From Luteolibacter ambystomatis (GTDB lineage: Bacteria > Verrucomicrobiota > Verrucomicrobiia > Verrucomicrobiales > Akkermansiaceae): DNA of 64,000 nt. The translations under genes and the position numbers were made by a program. The notes beneath the pieces are model-generated. The model made no database searches. It was not told the origin of the DNA and worked only from the letters and a program-made list of their open reading frames with translations. This document shows positions 9,068 through 17,112 of the stretch, in pieces; positions within the stretch are counted from its first letter, which is position 1, and each line of letters opens with the position of its first letter. The stretch lies in contig NZ_CP073100.1 in assembly GCF_018137965.1 (NCBI RefSeq), forward strand, positions 3,979,754 to 4,043,753, given 5' to 3'.

Positions 9068-10171
9068 TCAGGCGAGACGACGGGCTTCTCCGATCACATG
9101 ACCGGCGAGAGCCTCCGGTGACCAAAAGCGGCGGTAACGGTCCAAGACATGGGCGCGGCGTGCGGCATCTTCCGATGCGGAGATCTCCAGCAGGCCTGCG
9201 AGGCGCTGTTCGATGGCGGGCCAATCGACTTCTCCATCGAGCTCGTAGCCCATGGTGCCGAGTTCGATCAGCTCGGTTTCATCGAAGGGCTGGTACCAAT
9301 GAATCGAAAGCGAGTCCGTGGCGACGGCAGTACCGACCATGAAGCTGTCGATCAGGCGGAAGGGAATGCTCAGGCTGAGTCCCGAGACATTGATGTTCCA
9401 AGCGGAAGACGCGACCGTCGCCGCATAGTCGTCGTCATCGCGGAGAGCCGGACCAATGAGGGCGGGGTCGGAGCTATTGAGCAGGCGGGCATCCACATCC
9501 GGGCGGTTCATCGCACGGAGATGGCGGACGATGCGGCCGCGCTTCACGTTCGGATGCTGGTAAAGCCCCTGCTTGTCCTTGAGCCGGTCATTGGCCTCGG
9601 CATCGGAGTCCCCGCCGAAGTAGGCGAGGACGCGCTTGGCGCGCGGAGTTTCCGCATGACGTTCCCATGCACGCAGGAGTTCGAGGTTGCGCTTGAAGTC
9701 CAGCGAACGCGAAAGCGGCCTGCCCAACATCGCACGGCGGATCTTCGATGCATTGCGAACCGCGGCTTCCGGCATCGGGCGTTCGATCTGCCGGCACAGC
9801 TTCAGCGAATCCGGAAAGGAATCCGGGAGCTGGCACTTGAAATACAAATCGCAGTCATCGAGCAGATGTTCGGCATACGAATACCCGTGGTCGGTGACAT
9901 CGAAGACGAAGCGCTTCACCGTGCCACCGAAATCGATCTCACCCTGGAGCCACCACATCGGGCCGTTCACCTTTGCCACCCATGCCGGGGCCAGCGCCTT
10001 CGCGCCCCAGCGGAAGTAGCGATGGCGCAGGGCGGTCTTGGCAGCGGACAGGCGGAAGCGCAGATCCAGCTCTCCCTTCTGCTCCAACAGGCCGAGGCCG
10101 GTCACCAGCCAGTCGAAATAACCGGCGTGATTCAGGCAGAAATCCGTGATGGTGACGACCGGTCGCTTCAC
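9068..10171 (-). CDS. Hypothetical protein, possible glycosyltransferase
   Basis: A soluble 367-residue protein with no motif I can assign firmly. The order of features (an N-terminal strand with TDFCLNHAGYFDWLV, a central linker rich in basic residues, then WNINVSGLSLSIPFRLIDSFMVGTAVATD) recalls GT-B transferases that recognise donors late in the chain. The GTG start at 10171 overlaps the upstream stop (GTGA), indicating translational coupling with the nucleotidyltransferase before it. Its place in a biosynthetic operon supports a transferase or modifying role. A sulfotransferase was considered because PAPS genes lie nearby, but no PAPS loop was found. Confidence 0.55.
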   Translation of the reverse strand: MKRPVVTITDFCLNHAGYFDWLVTGLGLLEQKGELDLRFRLSAAKTALRHRYFRWGAKALAPAWVAKVNGPMWWLQGEIDFGGTVKRFVFDVTDHGYSYAEHLLDDCDLYFKCQLPDSFPDSLKLCRQIERPMPEAAVRNASKIRRAMLGRPLSRSLDFKRNLELLRAWERHAETPRAKRVLAYFGGDSDAEANDRLKDKQGLYQHPNVKRGRIVRHLRAMNRPDVDARLLNSSDPALIGPALRDDDDYAATVASSAWNINVSGLSLSIPFRLIDSFMVGTAVATDSLSIHWYQPFDETELIELGTMGYELDGEVDWPAIEQRLAGLLEISASEDAARRAHVLDRYRRFWSPEALAGHVIGEARRLA

Positions 10172-10893
10172 AGGCTGGCGGGGTCTTCGGCGAGGAAGGC
10201 CTGGTACTCGGCGGGAGTGCCGAGAATCCAATGCTTCTCGCAGGGATCGAGGATGAATCGCGCGCCGCGGGCGATGAGGCGGTTGTAGAGAGGAGCCACG
10301 TAGAACTCGCCCTTCTCCCGCTCATCCGCGGCGATGGCGGCGCGGGCGATTTCGAGGAAAGCGGCAGTGGATGAGAAATGATAAAGGCCGGTGAGAGCGT
10401 CATTCGAGATCACCGACTTCTCGCGGACCTCGTTGACGATGCCATCCGCATCCGTGCTGGCGAAGCTGAAACGCGGCTCGGTGGAATGGAACGAACCGAG
10501 CACGCCATCGTGCGAAGCGTCCTGCAATCGTGCGGCGAGGCCGCTGGAACGGAAGGCGGTGTCGATGTTGAAGATGAGCAGTCCGGCTTCCGGATCGAGC
10601 AGGTCCGCGGCGAGCACCACGGTTTCCGCTTGGCCGCGGGTGGTTTCATCCAACCACAGGAAACGGGGATTCCGTGAGGCGTAGAGACGGCGGATTTCAT
10701 CCTCCAGGCCGTGTTCATCGCGATGCTGTTTGAGTCCCACGAACACGAGCGTGGTCGCAAGTTCGAGCGGCAGCGAATCGACGCTCCACTCCAGCAGCGT
10801 CTTGCCATGCGCTGGCAGCAGCGGCTTGGGAATGGCATAGCCCGCCTCCGTGAAGCGGCTGCCGAGACCGGCCATGGGAATGACGATGTTCAT
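10168..10893 (-). CDS. Sugar-phosphate nucleotidyltransferase
   Basis: A 241-residue NTP-transferase: VIPMAGLGSRF near the N-terminus is the nucleotide-binding loop, followed by KPLLPAHGKTLLEW for the sugar phosphate and FNIDTAF as the acidic metal site. It probably activates a sugar 1-phosphate or a related phosphate with CTP or GTP. It follows a HAD phosphatase and a nucleotidyltransferase/kinase fusion by short gaps, so the three may make one unusual activated residue. The exact nucleotide and sugar are unknown. Confidence 0.8.
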   Translation of the reverse strand: MNIVIPMAGLGSRFTEAGYAIPKPLLPAHGKTLLEWSVDSLPLELATTLVFVGLKQHRDEHGLEDEIRRLYASRNPRFLWLDETTRGQAETVVLAADLLDPEAGLLIFNIDTAFRSSGLAARLQDASHDGVLGSFHSTEPRFSFASTDADGIVNEVREKSVISNDALTGLYHFSSTAAFLEIARAAIAADEREKGEFYVAPLYNRLIARGARFILDPCEKHWILGTPAEYQAFLAEDPASL

Positions 10894-10905
10894 CCGGGAA
10901 AAGAT

Positions 10906-11301
10906 TCAACCCACGTTGCCACCGGCTCCGGCCTGCTCCTCGCGGTTGGCGGGCAGGTTCGAGGCGTCATCGGCAACCGCATCCCAGCTCTCGAAGCGGA
11001 AGGCATTGTCATCGATGTAGATCTGCGCCCACGGCTTGCCGAAGTAGATCTCATCATAAGGAACGTCGTGCCGCTCCAGCCAATCCAGTGTGTCCTTCGC
11101 GATGCGCGCCTGGACGAGCCCGACGTTCGCGCCGCAGGTCTTCATGTGGCGTGCGGTCTGGATGATGATGTAGTGCCCGGCTTCCTTGAAGGCGCGGAGC
11201 TTTTCCGGTGCGCCGGGAATGGGGGCGATGTCCCGGTAAGTCTGGCCGGGTTTCTTCAATTCGGCGATCACGCCATCAAGGTCGATGCAAAGGCGGGCCA
11301 T
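10906..11301 (-). CDS. HAD-type phosphatase of capsule clusters
   Basis: A compact 131-residue HAD protein. Motif I is CIDLDGVIAE, motif II lies in IIIQTARHM, and the acidic motif is YIDDNAFRF, as in small phosphatases found in capsule loci. The ATG at 11301 is preferred because it begins directly before motif I; the upstream extension would overlap the preceding gene. It likely dephosphorylates a sugar or polyol phosphate intermediate made by its operon partners. Confidence 0.8.
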   Translation of the reverse strand: MARLCIDLDGVIAELKKPGQTYRDIAPIPGAPEKLRAFKEAGHYIIIQTARHMKTCGANVGLVQARIAKDTLDWLERHDVPYDEIYFGKPWAQIYIDDNAFRFESWDAVADDASNLPANREEQAGAGGNVG

Positions 11302-11308
11302 GGTTCGA

Positions 11309-12916
11309 TCAGGCAAGGGCTTGGGAGAGAAGGTCCAATCCGCGCAGGAAGAAGGCGAGCTGGCGGTCGGCGTCATCCGCATGGAGCGGGCACATGGAAA
11401 GGAACAGCAATGCGGTCATCACCTCGATCTCGCGCGGATCGGCTTTCTGGACCGCGATCAGCCAACGGGTCATTTCCGCGAGCCATGGCGCGTTCGGACG
11501 CAGGCCGATTTCCAGATGGAAGCCGGAGGCATCCCTCCACACGTCGAAGAGCCCATTGACGATGTAGTCGTAGTGGCCGATTGCGGAGTGGCTGAGCTTC
11601 GCGAGATCGTAGCGCCAGTCCCCGTGGATGCCGGGGCATGAGGCGCCGAAGCTGCCGCGCGGATCGATGAGGCGGACAACACCTGAAGCGACATCGAAGA
11701 GGATGTTGTTGAAGCAGAAGTCGCCGTGGAAAATGCCGAAGGCGGATTCGCGGTAGGCCGATTCGATGACCTCGCCCGCGCTGGCGAGCATGGTGCGCAA
11801 TGGCGGCAGCATGCGTCCGTTGAGGGTCACGTTCTGGTTCTCCAGAGCATCGCGCAAGGAAGCATCGGACAGCGAACGGAGGTAGGTCCCGATCCGCGAC
11901 ACCGTCTTGTCCCAGTGGAACTGGCGGTAGGCGGCGGGACCAATCGAGGCCGGATGCGCGCGGAAGAGATCGAGCGTATCATGCAGCGAGTCGAAGCAAC
12001 GCCACCAGCTCTCCTTGCTGAGGTCCCAGTAGAGGAGGTACTCGGCCAGATTCGGATAGCCATAGTACTCCATCTCGTAGGACTCCACCTCGCCTGCGTT
12101 CGCGGAGACGGAGACCAGCCGCGGAAACAGGACGCGCAGTCCGGCAGGAAGGGTTTCGAGATAAGCGGCCTCTCGGGAGAGCTTCTCCTTGTCGCTGGAG
12201 GACTTGGTGATGGTGCCGCGCCGGGTATCCACCCGCAGGCGGTTGAACGAGCGGCTGTTCACCAAGGAAGCACGGCTTCTGTAGTAGTTCGTCTCGTGGC
12301 CGCAATCGATCCAGGTGGTGGAGCGCAGTGTCAGCGGCGTGCGAGGTGCGGCAGCCTCGATGACGGAAAGCAGATCGTTCGGGCGCGCGGCCGTGGCCAC
12401 GGCTTGAGCGAGGATGGTGGACGGAAGATTGAAGACCCCGGTGAATGCCAACGCATCGTCCGGCCGGGCCTCGCCTTTGGCATGGAAGGTCATCGCATCC
12501 TCGCGCCAGGCGATGGCGGACCATTCGGAAGTGCTGTGCGCGGGTAGCACGCCACCCTGGACCTCACCGGATGCGGGGATCTCGACCGGAATGGTGGTGA
12601 CCAGATTCACGATCACTTCTCCAACAGCGGACACTTTCTCCAACGCCTGCCGCAGCGTGTCCACCACGCCGGGTCCGGGCTGCACGCCATGCAGCGTGAA
12701 GCCGTGCTTGCGGGGTGAGAGTTCGCGCCGCACTTCATCGGTGAAGCGCTCATCCACGAACAGGTGGAGGTCATGGCCGCGACCGTAGGCATCCATCACA
12801 TACGCGGCCAGCGGACGCGTGTTCAGCGGGATGAGCGCGGGGCACGCGCAACCGGCCTTCAGGAAAGGCAGCTTGCGGGAGATGTCCCCCCCGGCGATGA
12901 CAAGAACGGTGGCCAT
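11309..12916 (-). CDS. Nucleotidyltransferase-like / APH-type kinase fusion
   Basis: A 535-residue two-domain protein. Residues 1 to about 230 look like a degenerate nucleotidyltransferase fold (VLVIAGGDISRKLPFL, then a strand ending VEIPASGEV). The C-terminal part is an aminoglycoside/choline-kinase-like phosphotransferase with FHGDFCFNN (His397, Asp399) and RLIDPRG as the metal site. Such fusions could phosphorylate and activate one small alcohol or sugar. The neighbours are a HAD phosphatase and another nucleotidyltransferase. Domain identity is seen; substrate is not. Confidence 0.75.
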   Translation of the reverse strand: MATVLVIAGGDISRKLPFLKAGCACPALIPLNTRPLAAYVMDAYGRGHDLHLFVDERFTDEVRRELSPRKHGFTLHGVQPGPGVVDTLRQALEKVSAVGEVIVNLVTTIPVEIPASGEVQGGVLPAHSTSEWSAIAWREDAMTFHAKGEARPDDALAFTGVFNLPSTILAQAVATAARPNDLLSVIEAAAPRTPLTLRSTTWIDCGHETNYYRSRASLVNSRSFNRLRVDTRRGTITKSSSDKEKLSREAAYLETLPAGLRVLFPRLVSVSANAGEVESYEMEYYGYPNLAEYLLYWDLSKESWWRCFDSLHDTLDLFRAHPASIGPAAYRQFHWDKTVSRIGTYLRSLSDASLRDALENQNVTLNGRMLPPLRTMLASAGEVIESAYRESAFGIFHGDFCFNNILFDVASGVVRLIDPRGSFGASCPGIHGDWRYDLAKLSHSAIGHYDYIVNGLFDVWRDASGFHLEIGLRPNAPWLAEMTRWLIAVQKADPREIEVMTALLFLSMCPLHADDADRQLAFFLRGLDLLSQALA

Positions 12917-12949
12917 GATGGCTGCGTCGCGATCGACGCGTGATGGAGC

Positions 12950-13645
12950 TCAACGCCCCGCAATCCGCTTCAACTTCTTCGGCACCTTGCCGAGGCCGAA
13001 CCACAATTTTGCAACCATCCCGTAACGCCGGATGGCGCGCATCTCGCGGAACTGCTGGATCTTCTGGCCGATGCCATCCTTCCCTGCGGTGTAATTCGCG
13101 TGATAGATCCGGATGTTGTCCGGCGCGGGCCAGCCGTGGGTGCGGGCGTAGTATTCGAGAGGCAGCGTGCCCCAGGAAACTTTCGCGCCCTCGCGGAGCA
13201 TGTCATTGACCACCGCCTGCTCGTTCTTGCCAGGATCGGCGGCGAGGCGTGCGCCCACTTCGCGGAAGAAATCCGCCATCGCGGGCGAGGCACGGCAGAC
13301 GATGAAGCCGGTGTTCACCTCCGTGGTCTTCGGGCCTTCAGCTTGGAAGAGCACTTCCTTGCCGGAGGCTTCGTAGATGGCTTTGAGATCAGCCGCAGTG
13401 CTTTCGAGGTAGATGATGTCCACATCGCTCCACAGGATCACCTGGCCGTCGTTCTCCTCCATGCTGCGGACGATCAAATCGATCTTCCGGCGGATGCATT
13501 CCATGAACTCCTTGCTGTAGAAGTCCCCCGCGCCCTTGAGATCGAGAAGCGTTGACCGGACCTCGAAGTCGGAAGGCAGCGAGGGCTGGAAGTAGCCCGA
13601 GAACAGGATCTCGTGCGCCGGAGTGAAGCAGCAGAAGACTTTCAT
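12950..13645 (-). CDS. GT77-like nucleotide-diphospho-sugar transferase
   Basis: A 231-residue protein with the compact GT-A layout of the DUF/GT77 nucleotide-diphospho-sugar transferase group: an acidic metal site WSDVDIIY near residue 72, then VNTGFIVCR and NEQAVVNDML further on. It starts a new stretch of the operon after a 91-base gap that contains a hairpin. A role in adding a pentose or galactose is typical of the family, but not shown here. Confidence 0.7.
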   Translation of the reverse strand: MKVFCCFTPAHEILFSGYFQPSLPSDFEVRSTLLDLKGAGDFYSKEFMECIRRKIDLIVRSMEENDGQVILWSDVDIIYLESTAADLKAIYEASGKEVLFQAEGPKTTEVNTGFIVCRASPAMADFFREVGARLAADPGKNEQAVVNDMLREGAKVSWGTLPLEYYARTHGWPAPDNIRIYHANYTAGKDGIGQKIQQFREMRAIRRYGMVAKLWFGLGKVPKKLKRIAGR

Positions 13646-13710
13646 CGGCGGCGGTGTGGAATGATCGCCCGAAGCACTTTCGCTCCGGGCGATCGGAAGA
13701 TTTGAAGAAC

Positions 13711-13729
13711 GGGACAGAAATGTCCCTAC
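13711..13729 (-). repeat. REP-like single palindrome with GTAG head
   Basis: On the minus strand the sequence is GTAG followed by GGACA-TTTC-TGTCC, a short perfect hairpin with a four-base loop. It starts seven bases after the cysN stop codon. There is no T-run after it, so it is a poor intrinsic terminator. The GTAG head plus palindrome is the layout described for REP sequences mobilised by REP-associated tyrosine transposases. Confidence 0.55.
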
Positions 13730-13736
13730 TCCTTGA

Positions 13737-14981
13737 TTAGAGAATCATCCCTGCAGCGACCGTTTCGTTGGTGCCGGGATCGATGAGGATGAACGAGCCG
13801 GTGTGGCGGTTGCGGCGATAGGAATCGTGCAGCAGCGGCACCGCGGTGCGCAAGGTGATGCGGCCGATGTCGTTCATGTTGAAACCTTCGACATCCTCGA
13901 CCTTGTGAAGGGTGTTGATGTCCACGTGATACTTGATCTCCTGGACGATCGCCTTGGTCTCGCGGGTGGTGTGGCGCAGGACCAGCTTCGCGCGCGGTGG
14001 CATCGGCTTGTTCGAGAACCAGCAGATCATCGCCTCGATGTCCTGGGAGGCTTCGGGCGGATTGTTGGTCTTCACCAGCATGTCGCCGCGGGAAATGTCG
14101 ATCTCATCGCGGAGGGTGAGGCAGACCGACTGCGGCGCGAAGGCCTCGCTGATCTCGCCTTCCGGCGTGTGGATGGCTTTGACGTGGGTCTTGAAGCCGG
14201 AGGGCAGCACGGTGACTTCGTCGCCGGGTTTGAAGACACCACCCGCCACACGACCGGCGTAACCACGGAAGTCGTGCCACTCGTCGCTCATCGGGCGGAT
14301 CACCCACTGCACCGGGAAGCGCGCGTCGACGTGGTTCTCCTCACCGCCGATGTAGACGTGCTCGAGATGATAGAGCATCGAGGGGCCTTTGTACCACGGC
14401 ATCTTGTCCGACTTGTCGACGACGTTGTCGCCGTTGAGCGCGGAGATCGGGATGGTGGTGATATCGATGATGTTGTCCAGACGCGAGGCGAAGGACGCAT
14501 AGTCCGACACGATCTGGTTGTAGACCTCTTCCGAGTAGTCCACGAGGTCCATCTTGTTGACGGCCACGATGACGTGCTGGATGCGAAGCAAGTTCGCGAT
14601 GAAGCTGTGGCGCTTCGTCTGCTCGATCACACCCTTGCGCGCGTCCACCAGGATGATGGCGAGGTTCGCGGTGGAGGCACCGGTCACCATGTTGCGGGTG
14701 TACTGGATGTGTCCCGGCGTGTCCGCGATGATGAACTTGCGCTTCGGCGTGGCGAAGTAGCGGTAGGCCACGTCGATGGTGATCCCCTGTTCGCGCTCGG
14801 CCTTGAGGCCGTCGGTCAGAAGGGCGAGGTTGACGTGCTCGTCACCGCGGCGGCGCGAGGATTCCTCAACCGCTTCGAGCTGGTCCTCGAAGATCGACTT
14901 GGAATCGTAAAGGAGGCGGCCGATGAGGGTGGATTTGCCGTCGTCAACGGAGCCGGCGGTGGTGAAACGCAATAAATCCAT
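13737..14981 (-). CDS. cysN: Sulfate adenylyltransferase subunit 1 (GTPase)
   Basis: The GTP-hydrolysing subunit of ATP sulfurylase, which with CysD makes adenylyl sulfate. GTPase motifs are intact: GSVDDGKST (10-18), DTPGH and NKMD, and the effector region EQGITIDVAY is present. At 414 residues it ends after the translation-factor-like domains, with no fused APS kinase; cysC is separate here. A four-helix-bundle gene and repeats separate it from cysD, and the bases just before its ATG belong to that repeat, leaving no evident Shine-Dalgarno sequence. Confidence 0.95.
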   Translation of the reverse strand: MDLLRFTTAGSVDDGKSTLIGRLLYDSKSIFEDQLEAVEESSRRRGDEHVNLALLTDGLKAEREQGITIDVAYRYFATPKRKFIIADTPGHIQYTRNMVTGASTANLAIILVDARKGVIEQTKRHSFIANLLRIQHVIVAVNKMDLVDYSEEVYNQIVSDYASFASRLDNIIDITTIPISALNGDNVVDKSDKMPWYKGPSMLYHLEHVYIGGEENHVDARFPVQWVIRPMSDEWHDFRGYAGRVAGGVFKPGDEVTVLPSGFKTHVKAIHTPEGEISEAFAPQSVCLTLRDEIDISRGDMLVKTNNPPEASQDIEAMICWFSNKPMPPRAKLVLRHTTRETKAIVQEIKYHVDINTLHKVEDVEGFNMNDIGRITLRTAVPLLHDSYRRNRHTGSFILIDPGTNETVAAGMIL

Positions 14982-14983
14982 GA

Positions 14984-15020
14984 GAGTCTAATGTCTGAAA
15001 GTCGAAGGTCTGAAAGTCGG
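14984..15020. repeat. Inverted repeat, cysN-side arm of the four-helix-bundle element
   Basis: About 30 bases built from GTCTGAAAGTCGAA followed by GGTCTGAAAGTCGGAA. The reverse complement of the arm at 15411-15445 matches it at 27 of 30 positions. It lies immediately before the cysN start codon. Confidence 0.75.
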
Positions 15021-15026
15021 AAGAGC

Positions 15027-15389
15027 TCAGCGGCGGAGGTGCTTGGCCAGGGATTCGATTCCCCTGCTGAGTTGCTCACTGAAGGATCGGATGGAGGAAG
15101 CCGTGTCGGTAGAAAGATAGCGCCTGTCTTCGGCCAGATAGAGCATGCTGCGGACTTCACCGTTCGATCCTTTTGCCAGATCGAGGAACCGGGCGAAATC
15201 CGCGTCGGTTCTGCGTTCGAAGCCCTCTGCGATATTGTTCATGACAGAAACACCAGCGCGTTGGATTTGATCCCGAAAGCCGAAGTCCCGCGCGGCAACC
15301 GAATCCGGACCGAATGCATCGTAGATCTGATTGGCGAGCACTCGCGCGTCCTGCCAGATTCTGAGGTCTTCAAATCGTTGTGCCGTCAT
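15027..15389 (-). CDS. Four-helix-bundle protein (23S rRNA IVP-like)
   Basis: A 120-residue helical protein of the family named for proteins in 23S rRNA intervening sequences: FEDLRIWQDARVLANQIY at the start, FRDQIQRAGVSVMNNIAEGFER in the middle and a helical tail. Members assemble as pentameric four-helix bundles of unknown function. It splits cysD from cysN, which are normally adjacent, and is bounded by inverted repeats on both sides. This looks like a small mobile cassette that inserted into the sulfate operon without a transposase gene of its own. Confidence 0.9.
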   Translation of the reverse strand: MTAQRFEDLRIWQDARVLANQIYDAFGPDSVAARDFGFRDQIQRAGVSVMNNIAEGFERRTDADFARFLDLAKGSNGEVRSMLYLAEDRRYLSTDTASSIRSFSEQLSRGIESLAKHLRR

Positions 15390-15410
15390 ATCAGGTGTTT
15401 GCTTCTGACT

Positions 15411-15445
15411 TTTAGACCTTCGACTTTAAGACCTTCAGACCTCTT
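15411..15445. repeat. Inverted repeat, cysD-side arm of the four-helix-bundle element
   Basis: Carries GACTTTTAGACCTTCGAC followed by TTTAAGACCTTCAGACC, the inverted partner of the arm at 14984-15020. It ends at the cysD stop codon (15445-15447). A related pair occurs at 20171-20272. Confidence 0.75.
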
Positions 15446-16350
15446 CAGAAGTATCCTTCCTTCTTCCGGTCTTCCATGGAGGTTTCGGAACGCTTGTCGT
15501 CGGCGCGGTTGCCGCGCTCGGTCTGGCGGGCGGCGGCAACTTCGTCGATGATCTGGTCGAGCGTCACGGCATCGGACTCGATCGCGCCGGTGATGGTGGC
15601 GTCACCCATCGTGCGGAAGCGGATCTGCTTGTGCTCGACGGTCTCGCCTTCGCGCGGCTGGACGAATTCGGAGATCGCGAGGATCGCACCGTTGCGGACA
15701 AGCGTGTCACGCGAGTGGGCGAAGTAGAGCGAAGGCAGCGGGATATTCTCGCGCTTGATATACATCCAGATGTCCATCTCGGTGAAGTTGGACAGCGGGA
15801 AGACGCGGAAGTGCTCGCCGGAGTTCTTGCGGCCGTTGAAGAGGTTCCAGAGCTCGGGGCGCTGGTTCTTCGGGTCCCACTGGCCGAAGTCATCGCGGTG
15901 GGAAAAGAAGCGCTCCTTGGCGCGGGCCTTCTCCTCGTCGCGGCGGCCGCCGCCGAGGCAGGCATCGAACTGGTGGTGCTCGATGGTGTCGAGCAGGGTC
16001 ACCGTCTGGAGGGCATTGCGGGAAGCGTTCGGGCCCTTTTCCTCGACCACGCGGCCGGTGTCGATGGACTCCTGCACGGAGCCGACGACCAGACGCGCAC
16101 CGATCATCTCCACGAACTCATCGCGGTAAACCATCGTCTCCGGGAAATTGTGGCCGGTATCGATGTGGACCAGCGGGAACGGCATGCGGGCCGGCCAGAA
16201 CGCCTTGCGGGCGAGCCAGGCCATCACGATCGAGTCCTTGCCGCCGGAGAAAAGAAGCGCCGGATTCTGGAACTGCGCCGCGGTTTCGCGGAGCACGAAA
16301 ATCGCCTCGGCTTCGATCTGGTCGAGGTGGGAAAGTTGGTAGTTGGGCAC
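15445..16350 (-). CDS. cysD: Sulfate adenylyltransferase subunit 2
   Basis: Catalytic subunit of ATP sulfurylase, a PP-loop enzyme that joins sulfate to ATP with energy from CysN. The PP-loop SGGKDS lies at residues 35-40 and the C-terminus ends in the typical KKEGYF. The GTG at 16350 gives 301 residues, the length of E. coli CysD, and starts directly before YQLSHLDQIEAE; a TTG at 16389 is an alternative. It follows cysC after about 125 bases. PAPS made by CysDNC inside a polysaccharide locus points to glycan sulfation, though assimilation is also possible. Confidence 0.93.
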   Translation of the reverse strand: MPNYQLSHLDQIEAEAIFVLRETAAQFQNPALLFSGGKDSIVMAWLARKAFWPARMPFPLVHIDTGHNFPETMVYRDEFVEMIGARLVVGSVQESIDTGRVVEEKGPNASRNALQTVTLLDTIEHHQFDACLGGGRRDEEKARAKERFFSHRDDFGQWDPKNQRPELWNLFNGRKNSGEHFRVFPLSNFTEMDIWMYIKRENIPLPSLYFAHSRDTLVRNGAILAISEFVQPREGETVEHKQIRFRTMGDATITGAIESDAVTLDQIIDEVAAARQTERGNRADDKRSETSMEDRKKEGYF

Positions 16351-16474
16351 GGGAAGAGAGGACTTCGGTGGATGGGAGCCTGGACTCAACGACCGGACTC
16401 ATGCGCTGAAAGCGCCGCGCGGAGGTAATGAGACGGCAGCGGCACCGCAAGCAATAATTACCAAATTTACCATT

Positions 16475-17083
16475 TCACTCAGGAATAGCCGGAGAAATCC
16501 GGCCCCGGACGGCGTCCAAAAGGGCGGCGGCGACCTCCGCCACCGTGGTGCTTTCAGTATCAAGGAGAAGGTCCGGCTTCTCCGGGACCTCGAAGGAGCT
16601 GTCCCGGCCGGTGAAATTCGGAATCTCACCCTTGGCGGCCTTCGCGTAGAGACCTTTCACATCGCGCTGGGCGCAGGCTTCGAAACTCGCCTGGACATAA
16701 ACCTCGAAGAAATCCTCCCCGACGATACCGCGGGCCAGGCCCCGAAGGGCAGCACGGGGGGTGATAACGGACACGAAGGTGATGATCCCGTTCGCGGCGA
16801 AAACCTTGGCGGTTTCCGAGACGCGGCGGACGTTTTCGAGCCGGTCCTCATCGGAGAAGCCGAGGTTCGCGTTCAGCCCGGAGCGGAGGTTGTCGCCATC
16901 GAGGATGACGGTGAAGCGGCCTTCCTCATGCAGCGCGCGCTCGGCGGCGTTCGCGATGGTGGACTTCCCGGAGCCGGAGAGGCCGTACATCCAGATCACG
17001 AGTCCGCGCTGGCCGAGCAGGGTTTCCTTGTCCTGGCGGTTGAGGAAGCGGTGGAACTCGGTGTGGATGTTGGTGGCGGCCAT
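16475..17083 (-). CDS. cysC: Adenylylsulfate kinase
   Basis: Phosphorylates adenylyl sulfate to PAPS, the donor for sulfotransferases. The Walker A loop GLSGSGKST is at residues 34-42, followed by LDGDNLRSGLN and the FTGRDSSFEVP region for APS binding. The start at 17083 gives 202 residues and the usual N-terminus (TEFHRFLNRQ). It lies between a nucleotidyltransferase/kinase fusion gene and cysD, on the operon strand. No sulfotransferase was recognised within the window. Confidence 0.94.
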   Translation of the reverse strand: MAATNIHTEFHRFLNRQDKETLLGQRGLVIWMYGLSGSGKSTIANAAERALHEEGRFTVILDGDNLRSGLNANLGFSDEDRLENVRRVSETAKVFAANGIITFVSVITPRAALRGLARGIVGEDFFEVYVQASFEACAQRDVKGLYAKAAKGEIPNFTGRDSSFEVPEKPDLLLDTESTTVAEVAAALLDAVRGRISPAIPE

Positions 17084-17112
17084 GTGGGAAAGTGAAGAGG
17101 GCGGCGGAGAGG

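Noticed and set aside
9068-10171. Candidate sulfotransferase for the PAPS made nearby
   Set aside because: No 5'-phosphosulfate loop or 3'-phosphate motif could be found, so the call was left as hypothetical.
15027-15389. Sign of a split 23S rRNA gene because of the IVP-like protein
   Set aside because: No rRNA sequence flanks it; members of this family also occur as stand-alone genes.
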